Assembly: GCA_033558025.1 (NCBI GenBank)
Contig: JAUCEF010000005.1
Location: 248,001 to 312,000, forward strand
DNA length: 64,000 nucleotides
Direction: 5' to 3'
Source: Phytophthora sp. 'mugwort'
Lineage: Eukaryota; Oomycota; Peronosporomycetes; Peronosporales; Peronosporaceae
Shown: positions 19,644 to 34,600 of the stretch, piece after piece
Layout: the number at the start of each line of letters is the position of its first letter
How positions within the stretch are numbered: the stretch's first letter is position 1
Made by a program: the position numbers and the translations under genes
The notes under the pieces: generated by a model
Seen by the model: the letters and a program-made list of their open reading frames with translations, nothing else
The model's database searches: none
Told to the model about the DNA's origin: nothing

Positions 19644-22600
19644 ATGAGTGATCAACGCTGCATCAAGGAGGGATGGCTCCAAAAGCGCAGCCGACCCGGC
19701 AAACTCGTAGCGAACTGGCGCCGCAGATACTTCCGCTTGACACGCACCGAGTTCATGTACTACAAGACGCCGCAAGACGCGGAACCACGACGTCGATACG
19801 AGCTGACGCTGGATTCTAGTGTGCTCCGGACGAATGACCAAGGATACGCGCTGTGTATCGCGTTCCAGCCTACACCGGGTCAGCCGACCCTCTACATGCA
19901 GGCGGAGAACGAGGTAGAGAAGGATGAGTGGATCGCGGCCATTTATAATGCCTACCGTCGGACGCCGGATGTGGCACAGCAAACACCCGCCACCGATATG
20001 CCAAAGGCGGCCTCTACGCCTTTAACGGGACCGACGCCTCCTCAGCCGCCTCCTTCACCCACTCACCCCTCCCGAATGCTGCTTAAGCTGGTTGTTGAGG
20101 AGGCTCGTAAGCTCACAGCTGCCGATATGAACGGGAAAAGCGACCCATACTGCGTCGTGAAGCTCGTTGGCAAAGACGGACAGATCATCGACATTGAGGA
20201 GAAGCGCACGGACATGATCCCGGCAACGCTAGAACCCGCATGGCACGCGCCGTTCGAGATTGGGAGAGTGGTCGATTTGAACTCGGTCAAGGCGGTTCGA
20301 TTCGACTTATGGGATCACGATACATTCAAGCGTCACGACAGTTTAGGATCAGTACAGGTTCCTTTCTCGAGATTCCGCATGTCACCAGCTAGTACGGCCC
20401 AGTCGGAGCCTATTGATGAATGGTTGCGCGTCGAGCCACCAAAGAAATCCGTCTTCTCGTCTTCACCTCGACGCAAGGACTCCCGAGAGAAGGAGCACGT
20501 GATAAAAGACTGGGGCGAGTTGCGTGTTCGGATGAGTATATCTGGACCCAATCTTGTTGATTTCTTTCAAAGTTCCGAAGAATTCGTGCCGACGAGTCCT
20601 GTGGCCACAGTGAGCAATGAGCACACTGACAACCGCTTGGAGGTGACTGTTCTAGCCGCGAGAAATCTCATCAGTGCTGATCTCAACAACTCTTCGGATC
20701 CGTACTGTGAGCTTACGCTGCTAGACGACCATGGAAGGCCCATCCCAGGCGAGTACGCTACTACTGCTACGATGCATCGTACGCGTAACCCTGCGTGGGC
20801 AAACGAACACCACGTGTTTGGTTTGATCTGTCATATTGAGACAGCAGCCAGCCTCAAAGTAAGGGTTATTGATTACGACAAGGGAAACCAGAATGACCCT
20901 CTTGGATTTGTTCGCATCGGCCTCGATCAACTATCGGCTCACAAGTGGACGGAGTGGCACGTGCTACAACCCGAAGAAGGCATGTCAATTCGTGAAAATC
21001 TTGGCGAGATCCAACTCAAGATCTGGCTGATTGGTGAGAGGCGTGGGGAACACGCTCGTCGACTGAAAATCGACAAAGAGCTTAATTTGAAAGCGCACAG
21101 CCAGTCCGTCGAGCAGCTCGAATACGAGAACGCCCAGTTTGAGTTGCATGATGCGGTTTGTAAACTGGATGGAGCTCGCATTCCGTGTGCAGTGACTGAT
21201 TACCAGTCTCGTGACCCGCGATTTTACGGTATCAACGGGTGCATTCACTACCTTAACACACAAATCGCGCGAGCTCATCACGAAAAAACATCGACAGATG
21301 AAGGCTTTCAAGCACGAGCGGGTCTTGAAGGACAAGCAGTACTCGAGGTGACGGTCATTCAGGCATCTGAACTCCGGCAGAACCAAAGACAGGCTCGTGA
21401 TACGGGAAGTACGGCTACTCCATACGCAGTCATTGAGCTCGATCCATCGGTATGTGTTGAGGAATGCAAGCGTACAAGCGCACCATTATCTCCCCAGAAA
21501 AGCAAACGAATTGCTGCAGCTGCAAGTGAAGTGCGCAACACGATGTTCTCGAAGCGTACCCAGGCAGAAGTATCCTTGCATCGAACCAAGCTCGTCAAAA
21601 ATGAGATGCGATCGGAAGAGTCACTAGAAATTAACCCCGACATTCCAGTGCTGAAGGTGGAAATTCGCACGGGACACGGGCTGAGCTCGGCAGATTTGAA
21701 CGGCTACAGTGATCCGTACTGCACACTTTCAATCACTGATCGTACTACAGGCAAGGCTATCGAAGCTGAGAAGAAGCGCACCGCGGTGATATCAAAGACG
21801 CTAAATCCTGTATGGACCAACGAGGTCTTCATATTCGGCAATGTACGTTGTGGAATCATCATGCGCTCATTTTGTAAGAAAAATACAGCGATACTGACCT
21901 TCTTTGTTTGATAATTATCTGTTTGTGCAGAATGTTTCTCTTTCGGAGGCGAGATCGCTGTTGATTCATGTGAAAGATCACAACAACATCGGGAGGAGCA
22001 CCCCGCTTGGTTGTGTGGAGATTCCATTGTACGATTTGTGTCGGGCGTCAGCGGATTTTACCTCGATTTCTTCGCGAGAAGTGGTGAAGCGATATGAACT
22101 GAAACCAGAACCTTGGATGAAAAAGCATGCGAAAGACTTAGGAGAGCTTTGCATCAAGACGGAAGTAGTTGGAAATGCAACCGCGCTGGCAGAGCTGATG
22201 CAGCGTGTATCTCATAGTCCGCTGGAGAAATCGTTGAGCATTCTGAGCTTTTCAGAGGCCAACATCCAAAGCGAGGTCTCAATAGACACGAGTATGTCGA
22301 TGCAGGACTTCGATGGAACTGAGCTTGAAGATGAGACGACGGAGATTCTTCAGCGTGGGGCCCCAATAAGGACCTCCACGTCAAAAGTGCTTGGCAATAG
22401 TAACACTGCAACGTGGCGCAAGGAAAAGTTTTCACTCTCGCTGTCTTATCCTGGAATATTTAGTGATCCAAAATATCCAAGCATTGACACGCAGCTCATT
22501 CAGTTGCACGTCCACCAGGCTCGGAACCTGTTGGTCTCCGGTGGAGCTGGTGATCGCAACTTCATTGGGTCCACGACAGCGGAACTTGATGCTGCTGATG

Positions 22601-25600
22601 GCTTAATGAAAAGCAAGGCTCAGAATAATACTAACCGGCTACGAAATGCGACGAATGTTTACTTCACGGTCATTCCTGTACGCCGGGACGGGACATTGGA
22701 AGATGCCGAGCGAATTCAAAGTCTTACTGTCTACAATGCACGCGATCCATCGTGGCCCGTTCAGGACTTCGTTTTTGGGAAAATCAAGGACATCTCCAGC
22801 GTGTCGTATCTTTCGCTACACTTGTACGAGCGGGACGTGGAGAGTGACCAGGAGTTGGTTCTGTCAAATCTGCTCACCGATAAGGAAAAGAAGCTGGACG
22901 TGTGTCTGAAGCGATTTCAACTCCACAAACTCTCACCATCGGGAGAAGTGGAAGATGACGATTTCGAGCTTCTACAATTTGGACAACGCGTGTTGGCTTT
23001 TCGAGGTGGAGATGACGGCGGACGGTTTTATCCTGCACGTATTCAGAGGTACATCCCATTCCCGTATGATGAATATGAAGTCCACTTCGATGATGAAATA
23101 GCGACGATCGATGAGCTTCGAAATTTGATCTCGATTGATGTGAAAGGAGTCGTTCAGGCAGAACGGAATGACGGTAGACTGGACGTGGCTGTCGATAGTG
23201 AGGCTTCTGCCAGCGGGAACGCTGTCAAACGAAGCTTACGTTTTGTTGTGAAGCCCACCGAACTCGTCCCAGTGAACAGCTTGACAGAGAATGTCGAGAG
23301 GTTGATGGCCAGACGTTTGGATATACTGAAAGAAGAAAACCGGAGGTGGGCGAGGATGCAGCATACGATCTCGGGAATCGTTGTCGATGTGTTGTCCGCG
23401 TCAGATCTTGTGTTGCCTATAACCAAGCATGGAAAGTTACAGAAGATGATAAAACTGGACAAGAGAAACAAACCCTTGTGCCGCATCACTTTGCTTGGGA
23501 AACCGATGCAGAAGGAACCCAACCTCTGCTATCTCAACGACCGGGGGGAGCTGTTTACAAGTGGAACGATGCTGAAATCAACTTGGAAATGGGAAACCGG
23601 CAAGCAATTGGAGGCTACCGTTCGAGCTCAAACCGAACCTGCTGACAACGATGCAGTAAATGCAGATCATAAGGTAGCAGCTGGTGTTTCTGAGGCAGAG
23701 AAAGATAACGGCATCGTCTTGTTCCAGAACGAGCCTTTGGTCATTGGTAGGGTGGAAAAACTTTCACCTCGGGATATAATAGACAAGGCTACTGACGCGA
23801 AGGAAGCTAAGGCGGAGTACAGATACCAACCTGTCGACCTCGAGGAAGCGAAGGTGGGATATCAAATCCTCGAACAGACTTCGAGCGTCTTGATCCAAGT
23901 GAATGTTAAGGTCAAGGTGGGAAAACATGGCGATGTGACTGGGGTGGGAAACAAGAAGAAGCTGGGAAAGAAGGAAGCTGAAAGCAAGGATGCCGAACTG
24001 TTGGATGTAACGCTTGGATTTGCGAAGTTCGATCTCGCCATGCTGCAGAATAAACAGCAAATACTACACCTGCAAATCATACCCCCCAAGGCCTCAAACG
24101 TCCCGTACTACAAGTCGGTGGGGTCTCTCTTCGTCCGCATTACAACCTCGTCCGACGACTATAGATTGAGACCAGTTCAATCCCTCGCCAGATCAGAAGA
24201 GCCTGAACAGCTTCGTTTGTTCGAGTTAAGCGCTTGGTACGAAAGACAACTTCAGCTTGAAACACAGACGTCGTCACTGTATACTCGTGGATTGACATGG
24301 ATTGAGCGACGGCAACTTCTCCGCACGTCGCTGTCACCAACTGAAAATGCTCAGATCGATGCACTGCATACTGTACTCGTCATCATCATGAAACGAGCTG
24401 TAAGCATCCTGCGCGAGATACGGCAGTTTGAAGTGTTTGAAACACTTTCGATTGAAGAGATGAGGAAATCACGTCTAATTCACACTGTGAACGCTACCCC
24501 AGGAAGCGAGTTCCTGGGCCGCACAATGGACAAGCTGTCGCACGAAATGCGCAAGGAAATTGTAGTCGGATTAGAGAACGAGCTCCTTGATTTGGCTGGA
24601 GTCCCCGGGCCACGCATTTACCCTGCAGCAGATATCTCACGGGAAGAATGGGTGCGTTTACGAACTGAGCGGCAAAAGCTTCTTCGAGAGAACGGGAACT
24701 TCTTTATGCGAGATCAAATGAGTGCGTTTGTCCTCTCCGTTCCGAGGAGTTTCACAGGTGAAGGAATAATCGCTTGGTTCCGGCGTCGACCTTCAGTTTT
24801 GTGGGATGACAAGTGGGAAAACTACTGCAACGATGCCGCGATTGTGTCTTCGTGCAAATTGGGCTGGCGAATCCAGAACTTAGAGTTTGACCCTGATGCG
24901 CTGCAAGCACCAACGGATGATGCGTATGCATTGCAATGGATGAGTGCGTTATGTGCTGCTGGGTTTGTGGAGAATGTCACTCCAGGAATTGCTGTGTTAG
25001 ATGATTTCGGCAAGCGACACGTGCTCATGGAATCTCGAGACGATCGTTTCTATCGTCTACGCGAAGTAGATATGTGGATGGAGAACCTAGCACATGAGAG
25101 TAGCTTATTTCCTCTGGACCTTGTTCAGGAAATTGACTGCTACCGTGACCAGGCTTCGCCGTCGTCGAACTCGTTCGAGGAGAACGACGCTTGTCATGCG
25201 ATCGAGCAGCAGCAGCAGGCGCCCGTCAATAGAGCGAAAACCTACGCGAAAAAGCTCACGGAGCATTGTGACGGCTTTCTAGGTATGCACACCGTGTTGT
25301 CCAACATGTTATTCACCGTCAAAGGTTGGAAGGACTCGATTATGCCCCTCGTAGCTGAGAAATCTGGTGACCAAGCTGTTGAAGAACCCGAGAAAGGTTC
25401 TGTCGAAAGCCCTGAGGAACAAGGTCATGCTCAAGTTGTTGACAATATTCTGTGGAATTGGAAATATTGCCTCTTCATACCGAGTCGTAAGCACTTGTAC
25501 ATTTACGAGAAAGAAACGTCAACAGGTCCTATGGCCTACATTGATATGGCGAGTGCGGCCTGCAAAGTGGCTTACAACTTCTCGAATGATGCGAAAGGCG

Positions 25601-28600
25601 GGTGGATGGACATTGTGAACCCTACAGTGTGCGTTAGGAAGCCGAACTCAACAGACTTCGTTTCTGTAATCCCCGAAACTCTTGACAAAATGACAAAAAC
25701 TCGAACTAACGGGGACAAAGTCATTGAAGTGAAGACCCCAAGTACTCAGAAGTGGATCCAGACACTGGCGCGCTCAGGTGTCTGCGTTGAAATGCGTCCT
25801 GGTCAGGAGGTACTCATGAAGCGACTAAACCCGATTATTCTGCAGCAAAAGTGTAACAAACACGCCACTGAATTTGATCCTAATGATCTCGAAGGAAGCT
25901 TCCATCGGCTGCTGAATCGGTTGTTCGGTCACGACAAGGGGTTATCACATCAAGATCACGATAAAGAGCGCCGAGAACTACGTGCTCAAGTACGGAGCGA
26001 GCTGAAGAAACCGGGATCAGAAGGTGAAGCTGTGATGGCATATTATGGCAAAGGCAAGAACCTGAAATCCAAGCCTGTGTATAGTGGAAGCTTCAAGAAG
26101 GAATCGCTGTATTCTGGACGAATACTTCGTATCCGCACACCGTTTACCGACGAAAACTATCCGTTCAAGACAAAATATGACATGGCAGACGGTAACGAGG
26201 TACCTAAAGACCTAACGAAGCTCTTCGCGAAGTACAAGGTGATTGACAAGGCATCGTGGCTGAGACTTCCGAAGTCGCAGCGTGACATCTTTTTGCTGTA
26301 CGACGTCGAGTACAGTCATGCTAACGAACGAATTGTCGAGGAGGGGCTAATGCGGGAACACATTCGCACGGACGAGGGCGATCTCGATCCCCAGAAAGTT
26401 CGGGATAAGTGCGCAGATCTCAATATTTTGTTCAAGGCTACTGACCTGGAGAATTGCGTTTCGCGAATGGTGAAGCACAGATACCGTCACAAACCACTTG
26501 GCGTTCTGAAAATTCATACCAAGATGATTTCACCCCACCGTACGATTGACGCCTGGTACCCTCTTGCACCAGCTAGTGACATGCTTCAGCGGACGAATCT
26601 AGGTCAGATAAGGGTGGAGCTTAAAGTTGTGCAAAAGCGAGAGGTGAAGCGAAGTACTAAGAACCCTCCGATACCTGAAGCTCTCAAGAACGAAAAAACA
26701 ACGCCGCAACCTCAACATAAAACCAACTTGATCTCACAGAGCATTATGGATAAAGTTACCAAGGGAAAAGACTCGTTTGCTGTTGGGCGAGAACCGTCTT
26801 TTGTGAAAATCTCAATCTTAGAGGGACGCAACCTACCGGTAGCAGACCTCTTCACGAGCGATCCATTCGTGAAGATTGTTTTGTTCGACGAAGACTCGAA
26901 GGAGCGTGATACGGGTGTGAAAACTGACATCAAGATGAAGACGCTCAATCCTAAATGGGAAAACCAGGAGTTCTTGCTGGGGAAAAGTGACAAAACCATG
27001 CTTAGTGACAAGAAAGCAATATTGCTGCATGTGATGGACTTCGATGCGACGTCATCGCATGATCCGCTAGGTTGTGTGATTATTGAGCTCCAACGAAGCG
27101 AGACAGGGTACATCAGAGGTCTTGTACTTAAGCAGGCAGATGTTTACGGGAATGCTGATACACAAGAGCTAAAGTTGGATGACAAAAATCGTGTTGAAGT
27201 AGACGCGATGCTCCTTCCAGTCTCTGGTAAGTTGAAACCTAAGAAGACACCTGTGCCAGATGGAGTTCTCGGAAAGTTGCGGTTCTCAGTCGAGATAATT
27301 CGCAATGACAATTTTGTGGATTCAAACGTGAAGCGGCTCGAAACAACTCACTCGGCAGAGATAGCGATTAAGAAAGTGACCAAAAATACTGGACTTCAAG
27401 AAGACTGGAGCAAGTATTCCTGCTACTTTCAGCCTCACGGCGAAGGAGGTATGCGAGTTAAGTATGACGCTGCGGCTGAAGACCTCGGATTTGGGAATTC
27501 CTATAAGCTCAGCGATCTTGTCAGCTCTGCGGCATCACTGGCAAACTCTGAAAAATCAGGAAAAGTATCACAACCAAGCTCCTCTTACTATGGAGGAGCA
27601 TTCAAAATACTTGGGCGTACATACGATTTGTCGAAAGTGGATTATTTTGATGTTCGCTTCGTTTCCGAGTCGACGGGAAGGGCTTTCGAGGGACAACTTG
27701 GCAAGGCGGATCGCAAGTCGGATCGCAAAATAGACGACGAAGTGGAAGGCAAACCTAAATTGTCGCTGAAGAATCCGATGCAGTGTGCAAGTTTTCGAGA
27801 TGAAACGATCGTCCTGACAGACCGCGACTCCAAGGAGACGGTGACTTTAACGTTTGACCTGAACTTGATTGGGATCCTTCGAGCGGACCGCGTTCGAAGA
27901 CTCTTGGCTGACACGTTCCGTTTGGTTGGACTCACGTTTGATCCCCGAACCTTTAACCATAGCAGCGGGCGGTACAACTTAGAACAACTGCAGAAGGACG
28001 TCGAGACTTTTCTGTGGGACACTTGCCAAGCAAACTTGGTCCCGGGTCGCAACGTTGCTGACGAGCTGATAGCTCAGGTGCGCATCATGAGCCAAGCCAC
28101 TAAGCTTCACTGGAAAGTTACACCTCAACTTCTGGGTTACGTATTTGAGCTGGTCTTTTTGAGTGGAGATAATGATCGTCTTTTGTATGGAAATACGGTT
28201 GCTTTGGATGCTGTACTCAATCGATGGTCTCGCATATTGATGCAAGTGGCTGAGGCTAAAGACTACTTGACTGGGAATTTCCACGGCAAAAAGACACCAC
28301 GTCTGATCGAAGCTCTCTTCACGGAGTGTGAATGGACTGGCTTTAATATGGTGACGTTAAGTGGCGAGTCCAGCCGTGGGAGTGGAATTGTCAGCTCAAC
28401 TAGCACACATCCCAACCAAGAGCGATTGAGCCCTTTCTGCCTTAATGATCGCGTTACGGTTAAAGTACCCTTCTATAAGCATGTTGGGGTCGCAGTGGAT
28501 CTACAGTTACGCAGAGGGGAGTTTGTTGGTGCACGAATAGTCGAGGAATGTTGTGGAAGTCTTTTCAGTGTGAAACTTTCTGGCATTGTTGGTGGAAAGG

Positions 28601-31600
28601 ACGCTCTCGATAGTGATGGCCAGCAAGCAAGGGAAGCTGCAGTTGGGAGCAGCGAAGAGGCTCCCCAACTAGACAAAAATGACTCGCAGAAAAGAGCGCA
28701 AGAACGTCTGGCGAAGCTGAAAGAGTATGACAGCATCCAGCACCCTGAAGCTCCGTACTTGGTGGAATATGTCGATAATCACGATCCACGCGAAGAGTGG
28801 AAAACGCACTGGGCAATCAGTGCGATGTCCTTCCAGGTAGACGGATTCTTCTTGAAGCCTCAGCTGCAAAACGAAGACAACGTACAGGTCAGTGAAGCCC
28901 CTAGTGCGCTCTCCGAAGACGACACGGCTCAGCGTCACTCAATCGCGGGTATCTCTCGAGTGGACGATACAAACATCGAGAGCACTCTAGCTACCACTAC
29001 AGGTAAAACTCGCCCTGGAAAGATCACGCACAGCTATGGTGATGCGAGATATGACGTTGTATTCACTGATGGACAACTACCAGCCGACGCTAGAGCGGTG
29101 AATCGAAATCGTTTGATCCCAGTGTGCAATGAAACGTTGTATGATGGAAGAATCTCCGGCATTTATGCTCCTGCAGCAATTTCGGAGGGCACTCCTCCCG
29201 CAATTAAGTACACCGTCCGCCTTGAGAACGGCGAAGTGGTCGATAACCTGGCACGCGCTCATTTACGAACACGCCATAGATTCTTTGCGGCTGATACAGC
29301 TTTTCTTGGCGCAGTTTTCAGCTCAAGCCTGAATACGTTGGATAAAACGGGACGTCATGTATCCGATCGGACAAAGAGCATGGCTCAGACATTGGAAAAC
29401 CTTTGGTGGGGTAGCGACAAAATTGTGAAGGTGTATGCGATGCTTCCTGCAGCAGTAAAGTCGATTCAAGTACGCGATGCGACGACAAATAAACTGATGG
29501 AAACACCACTTTCGGAACGCAATAAAGACCAACCGTGTTTCCTCAGTCAATATCACGGATTTGTCAAGGGAGAGACTCTGAACAAGAAAGAAGCTGCGCA
29601 GCTTGAGCTGGTGCACGCTGCCGTGTGCAAACGTCGTCTGCACAATGAATCTTCGAGAGTCACAGGGCCATTCAGTAAGAAAAACTGTTTCTACTTGGTA
29701 GTCGCGCCGCCTCCACTCGTTCAAGTTCTCGGACTTGTCCGTGTATGTTCGTCTTTTGAATCGGAGGCGCTCTTCAAGGAGATCGGTTTGGCTACCTTGA
29801 GAAAAACATCCGGCTCAGTCGTGCCACTCGTTCAGCGACTGCTGCGTGCGGAATGCAGTAAGCAACTGCGATCCAATTCCAGAGAGTGCCGCGTGGTTAT
29901 TGAATGTGTCAAGGTGGAGTTTGCTAAGAATCCTGCTCACAATGTTGTACTGAATTTGGCACAGTCAAGTTTAAGGAACATGCTCTCAGCTAACACTGAT
30001 GCGCTTCATAAAGATTTGGCTGAAGTGTCATGGTTGGATGCAAGCATTGACGTTAAGTTTAAGCTGTCCGTATCGTACAATGATCAAGGTAGTATCAGTG
30101 AGAATATGGCTACCGCCTACGAGGATGCAGCCACAATTTCGAAGCGACTCCAAGCTGTAAACACTCTTGCGGTAGAAGGAGATACGCCGTTACCAGACAC
30201 TGTCGATGTGGAAAAAGTGTCGTGGATCTTGGCGACTTCCGACAGCACTCTCAAGCCTAGCCTGGCACTGTCGGTTGGCTTTACCAGCCAAACGGGAAGA
30301 CTCGACTTAAAGCCGGAAATTACACTAGAGCCTCTAGATGATATCCGTGTTAGTGTTCATGATTCCGACGAAAACATTCACGAATTGCACTTCCGAATTA
30401 GCGATATTTTGGCAGAAGCGGCAGTTCGGAGGAAACTTGCTCCATTTCACAAAGCCATCGTCATTTCACTACCTCGTGATGCAAAGGAAAACTTATCAAT
30501 GCGTTGTCGTGTAAGATTTGTGCCAAGCTCGACGAAGAAAGCTATTGAAATCCCCATGGACAAGTCAAGTGCAGGCGCAAAACCAAAGTCTAAAGCAAAC
30601 AAAAAAGCTGATGAAACTGGTGCGGATACACCGAATGCAGACACGAAGCTCAATATTATCAAGAGCAAAGTGGATGGTGTGGCCGATGCGGACGTGCCTA
30701 GTGGAAGCATCAAGTTCGACAAGCTTTACGTGAACGTACTCGAAGCGAGTAATATGACGTTTAAAGGAAAAATGGGAGGTGATGGTCTCCAGGTGGAAGT
30801 TTCGCTCGTTTCAAGCGACTTCGAAAAGCACATGACGATCACAAGTGGCAAGAAGATTATGACTCCATTTGGCTTGGAGGTTTCTTCGACAGGCGAGATT
30901 TTACCAGATAATTCTCAGAAAAACTCGACTTTTACGCTCATGTACGATAGTACACATGTGACGAGTCATCCGTCTGATGCGTCTGTGACTTGGCGGGCTA
31001 AGAAAGGATCCCCATACGTTGAGTTTAAATACCCGGGGATTGATATGGATCGCGTTTCTGAAGTGAGGCTGGTCGTTCGAGACAAGAAAACTCAGGCAAA
31101 GGTCGGAAATGTCACAATTCCAATGGGATCGATCGAGGTGTCTCGATCCGTGGATGGTACTGATAAACGCAAAGATGAACCAATCTACAGTATTCATCGA
31201 GATGGATCTGAGGGGAAGCGTGCGGTGATTGGGACACTTTCTTTGAGTGTGGAGCGCATTCAAAAGTACAGTGTAAATGCTGAAGTATACGCCCAGCATC
31301 TCGAGACGTCCATGGACTTTTGGACGATCTGCCCAAAGGAACTTCTCAAATTGACACTGGAACAGCACGAAAATAAGCTTTCCCGTAGTTTTCTTGCCGC
31401 TGGTCCACCAGTTTCTGGTGATGGGAAGGTGTTGCTAAGTGCCCCGATTGATTTGGAGCTTCAGCTGCAAAAGATTACAAAGGTTCAGATATTCGATGCA
31501 ATGACAAAGATGCAATCGTCTACTGCCTCTCGCTCTGTGACGGTGCTATCTTCTACCTCGAACGAGGCCCAGAACGTAGGTATCAATTTGAAGTCTCGTG

Positions 31601-34600
31601 CTATGGATACGTTGCAACTTACTCTGCAACACACAAAGTCATTAGTGAAAGAAACTGCTCATGAATTAGGCCTTGGTCACTATGTGACAGAACGAAGGCT
31701 CCCGTGGTCGTCTGATGGGCAAGTTGATGAAAATGAGAGCCAACTTCGAAACGACGTGGTGATAGTAGAAGCCAATGTGGCCACATGCATGTATCGGGTA
31801 CAGCACACAGTTTTAAAGCTGCATGAAGTATTAACGAAGCACTTTATTCCAAAACTGGACGAGCTGTATACGCTGGACGCCGAATATGATCGCGTTGATG
31901 TCATCCGAGGCGAAAACCTGCTCTCATTTTTCGATAGTGAGGTGGAAGAACTGGAACCTGAGGATCAGAAAGTTCGTCTGCGACTGTATCAACGGCTTCG
32001 ACTCACAAAACTGATCCAGGTTCTGGACATGATCATGACGGCATCGGTGCGTGTGAAAGTGATGGACGAAGATCGCAACAATGTCGACGGCTATTTAGGC
32101 ACTGCTTGCATCCCGCTGATGGATCTTCTCGATCAGCAGCTACGTGATGATGTCTACGAGCTTCTGTACTTACCTACGACGACCCTACGCGGCTATAGAA
32201 GTGCGGTGCAAGCTCCTGGAGTGAATGATCGGGGCAAATTACGCTTGCGTCTCCATTTGAAGGTGTCGGAAAGCTCATTCTTTGAGCAAGCGATCGAGGT
32301 ATATAAGGTTTGGAAAGCGAAATACATCGCGCAACACGAAGCAGCACGCAGACGTATACACGACACAGTCGTGCCAGCTCAGCGTCGACGCTGGACGACC
32401 ATCAAAGGCTATTTGGATGAGCTCACGATGCAGGCCAACAGCAAGCTACACTGGGAGCGTACGCCAGTGCTACTTAGTCTTGTTTGGGACATCTTTGCCT
32501 TGCAGGAAAGCTCACCAACCCCAAACAAGAAGAAGTCCGCTAATGCTGATGAGATGGAATACTCCCAAAGTGTTGCCCAAATGGCGAACAACTACCGGGG
32601 AGCAGTGATGAAAGTGCACAAACGTTGGGTTAATCTGCAACCAAAGCTGGACGAGCTCTTGACGATCCAGGCGGCTACACAGATCCATGCAAAGCGTACG
32701 CCTGAAGTGCTTGACGATATTGAAAAGGAAATTGAAGGTCTTGATGTGGGACTGAGTACGGCGTGGAAACAGGTGAAGCAAAAGTGGCAGACCTTACTGG
32801 ATGCGTTGGAGGAGCTCGTGAGGATGCAGACTCGCAAGCTAAACCTGACTCGTGCACCACAGTTATTGAATTTTGTGGAACAGCGTTGCAGCAAAGGACT
32901 TGATATACGCCACTCCGAAGCAGTCTCGCAGATTCAGTCTCGATGGATGGCGATCACGCAGCCGAACGGTCCTCTGAGCGAACTACGGTTAATGGAGAAG
33001 AAGGGACTGCACTGGCGTCGCACACACGAACTATTGTTGCTTCTCGATGAACAGTGCGAGGGCTTTGCCGATGTGGATGCTAGAGCCCTGGGCACTGTTC
33101 AAAATCGATGGGAACAAGTTCAGGAATGGCTCCATGAGGTGGTGGAGATGCAGTTGCAACACTCGATCGACTGCGAGCACACGCCATTTATTCTGGAAAA
33201 GATGCACTTGTGGAAGCCTACGCGCGCAAGACGACAAGAAGAGATGAACAAGCCCGAGAGGTCATTTAGTCTTAGCGGGGCACCGCCACCTTCTCCGAAA
33301 ATTAAAGATGATGCTGTCAGTAGACAACGTGGGCTCTCCCGGCAACATTCTGGCAGCCGCGTGTCGTCTGATGGGAGCTTTAGGGCTCGAGGTGGCGCCG
33401 AAGACAATGGTCAATTGGAGGGCATGGCAGAATGGTATGCTATTGAGGAGGCCAAGTACGAACTGGAGCGAATTCCTTACCACCGCATTACAGTTGATGC
33501 TGAGAAGAAGAACTGGTTGCCATACTCACGTGATGGAAAAGACACTCGTCTGACAATTACGCAAGAAGAAATGGTCTTCACGCCTGCTAACGTTCGTCTC
33601 GCACTGGAAGATCGTGGCGTAATCCCCAAGACTTCAACATTTGAGCCCACCGCTGACGCGACGTGTAATGCTAGCGCTAAAGACGATGCTTGGGTGAAGC
33701 CGTCCTTGCTGGATGTGAAGTCTGGTTCCCAGACGGTTGTTCTGCCGAAGCACGTCGACGAGGAAATCAAACGACTCGAAAAGGTCCTCGAAAGTCATCG
33801 TGATAACAACCAGCAAGCGTTCTCTTTGCCGAACCCAGAACGCATAGCTGAGCTCTATCAAGCCATGGAGAGCCTCGGAAAGATCGATTTGCTTTGGAAC
33901 GTGAGTCATGCTGTGAGCAGGAATCGCGAGCTCGCAGTACCGGAAAACTACCAGATGCTGCTGCGAGAGATGACAATGCGGCAGATCCCAACGACAGAAG
34001 TTGAAAATCTGGTGAAATCACTTGCATTCATGCTGCAGAAGGAGGTGCTTGTTGCGAAAGGAATCACGGTTCCGACCACGGCGAACCCCACGACTTTGCT
34101 ACAGCTAATGGACCGTTATCAAATCAAGGAAGTCGCTCTACCGCAGGATACAAGCTCTATTCAGACGCTACTTGGGGAACGAGGAATGGATCGCAAGGGC
34201 GAGCCCGTGATGCTTCGCGGAGTCCGCATCGGGACTCAATCCACAGCACCAACCAACAACCAGACTTCCAATACAGCGTCTCTTGCTAAGGCATTGAACA
34301 CAGGACTGGGCATTATCGACGCACAAATCGAGTTGCTTCGTAAGACATTACTTTTCGAAGCGCTCCGCAAACGAAACTCGCTGGTGCGCACATTCGCTGG
34401 CGAATCCCATGTACTTGATGAAGAAACTGAGAGGACTGAAGCTGACATGTTCGCTGCGGCTGTTGAAAATGCCGAGGTTGATGTTAGTGGCGACTATCTG
34501 ACTCTTGTTGAGCGCTTCCAACGCCTACTAGTGCATGAATCATATACCAGCCGACTAGCAGAGTACGCGGCAATGGACCGGTGCATGCGAGCTCTCTTGG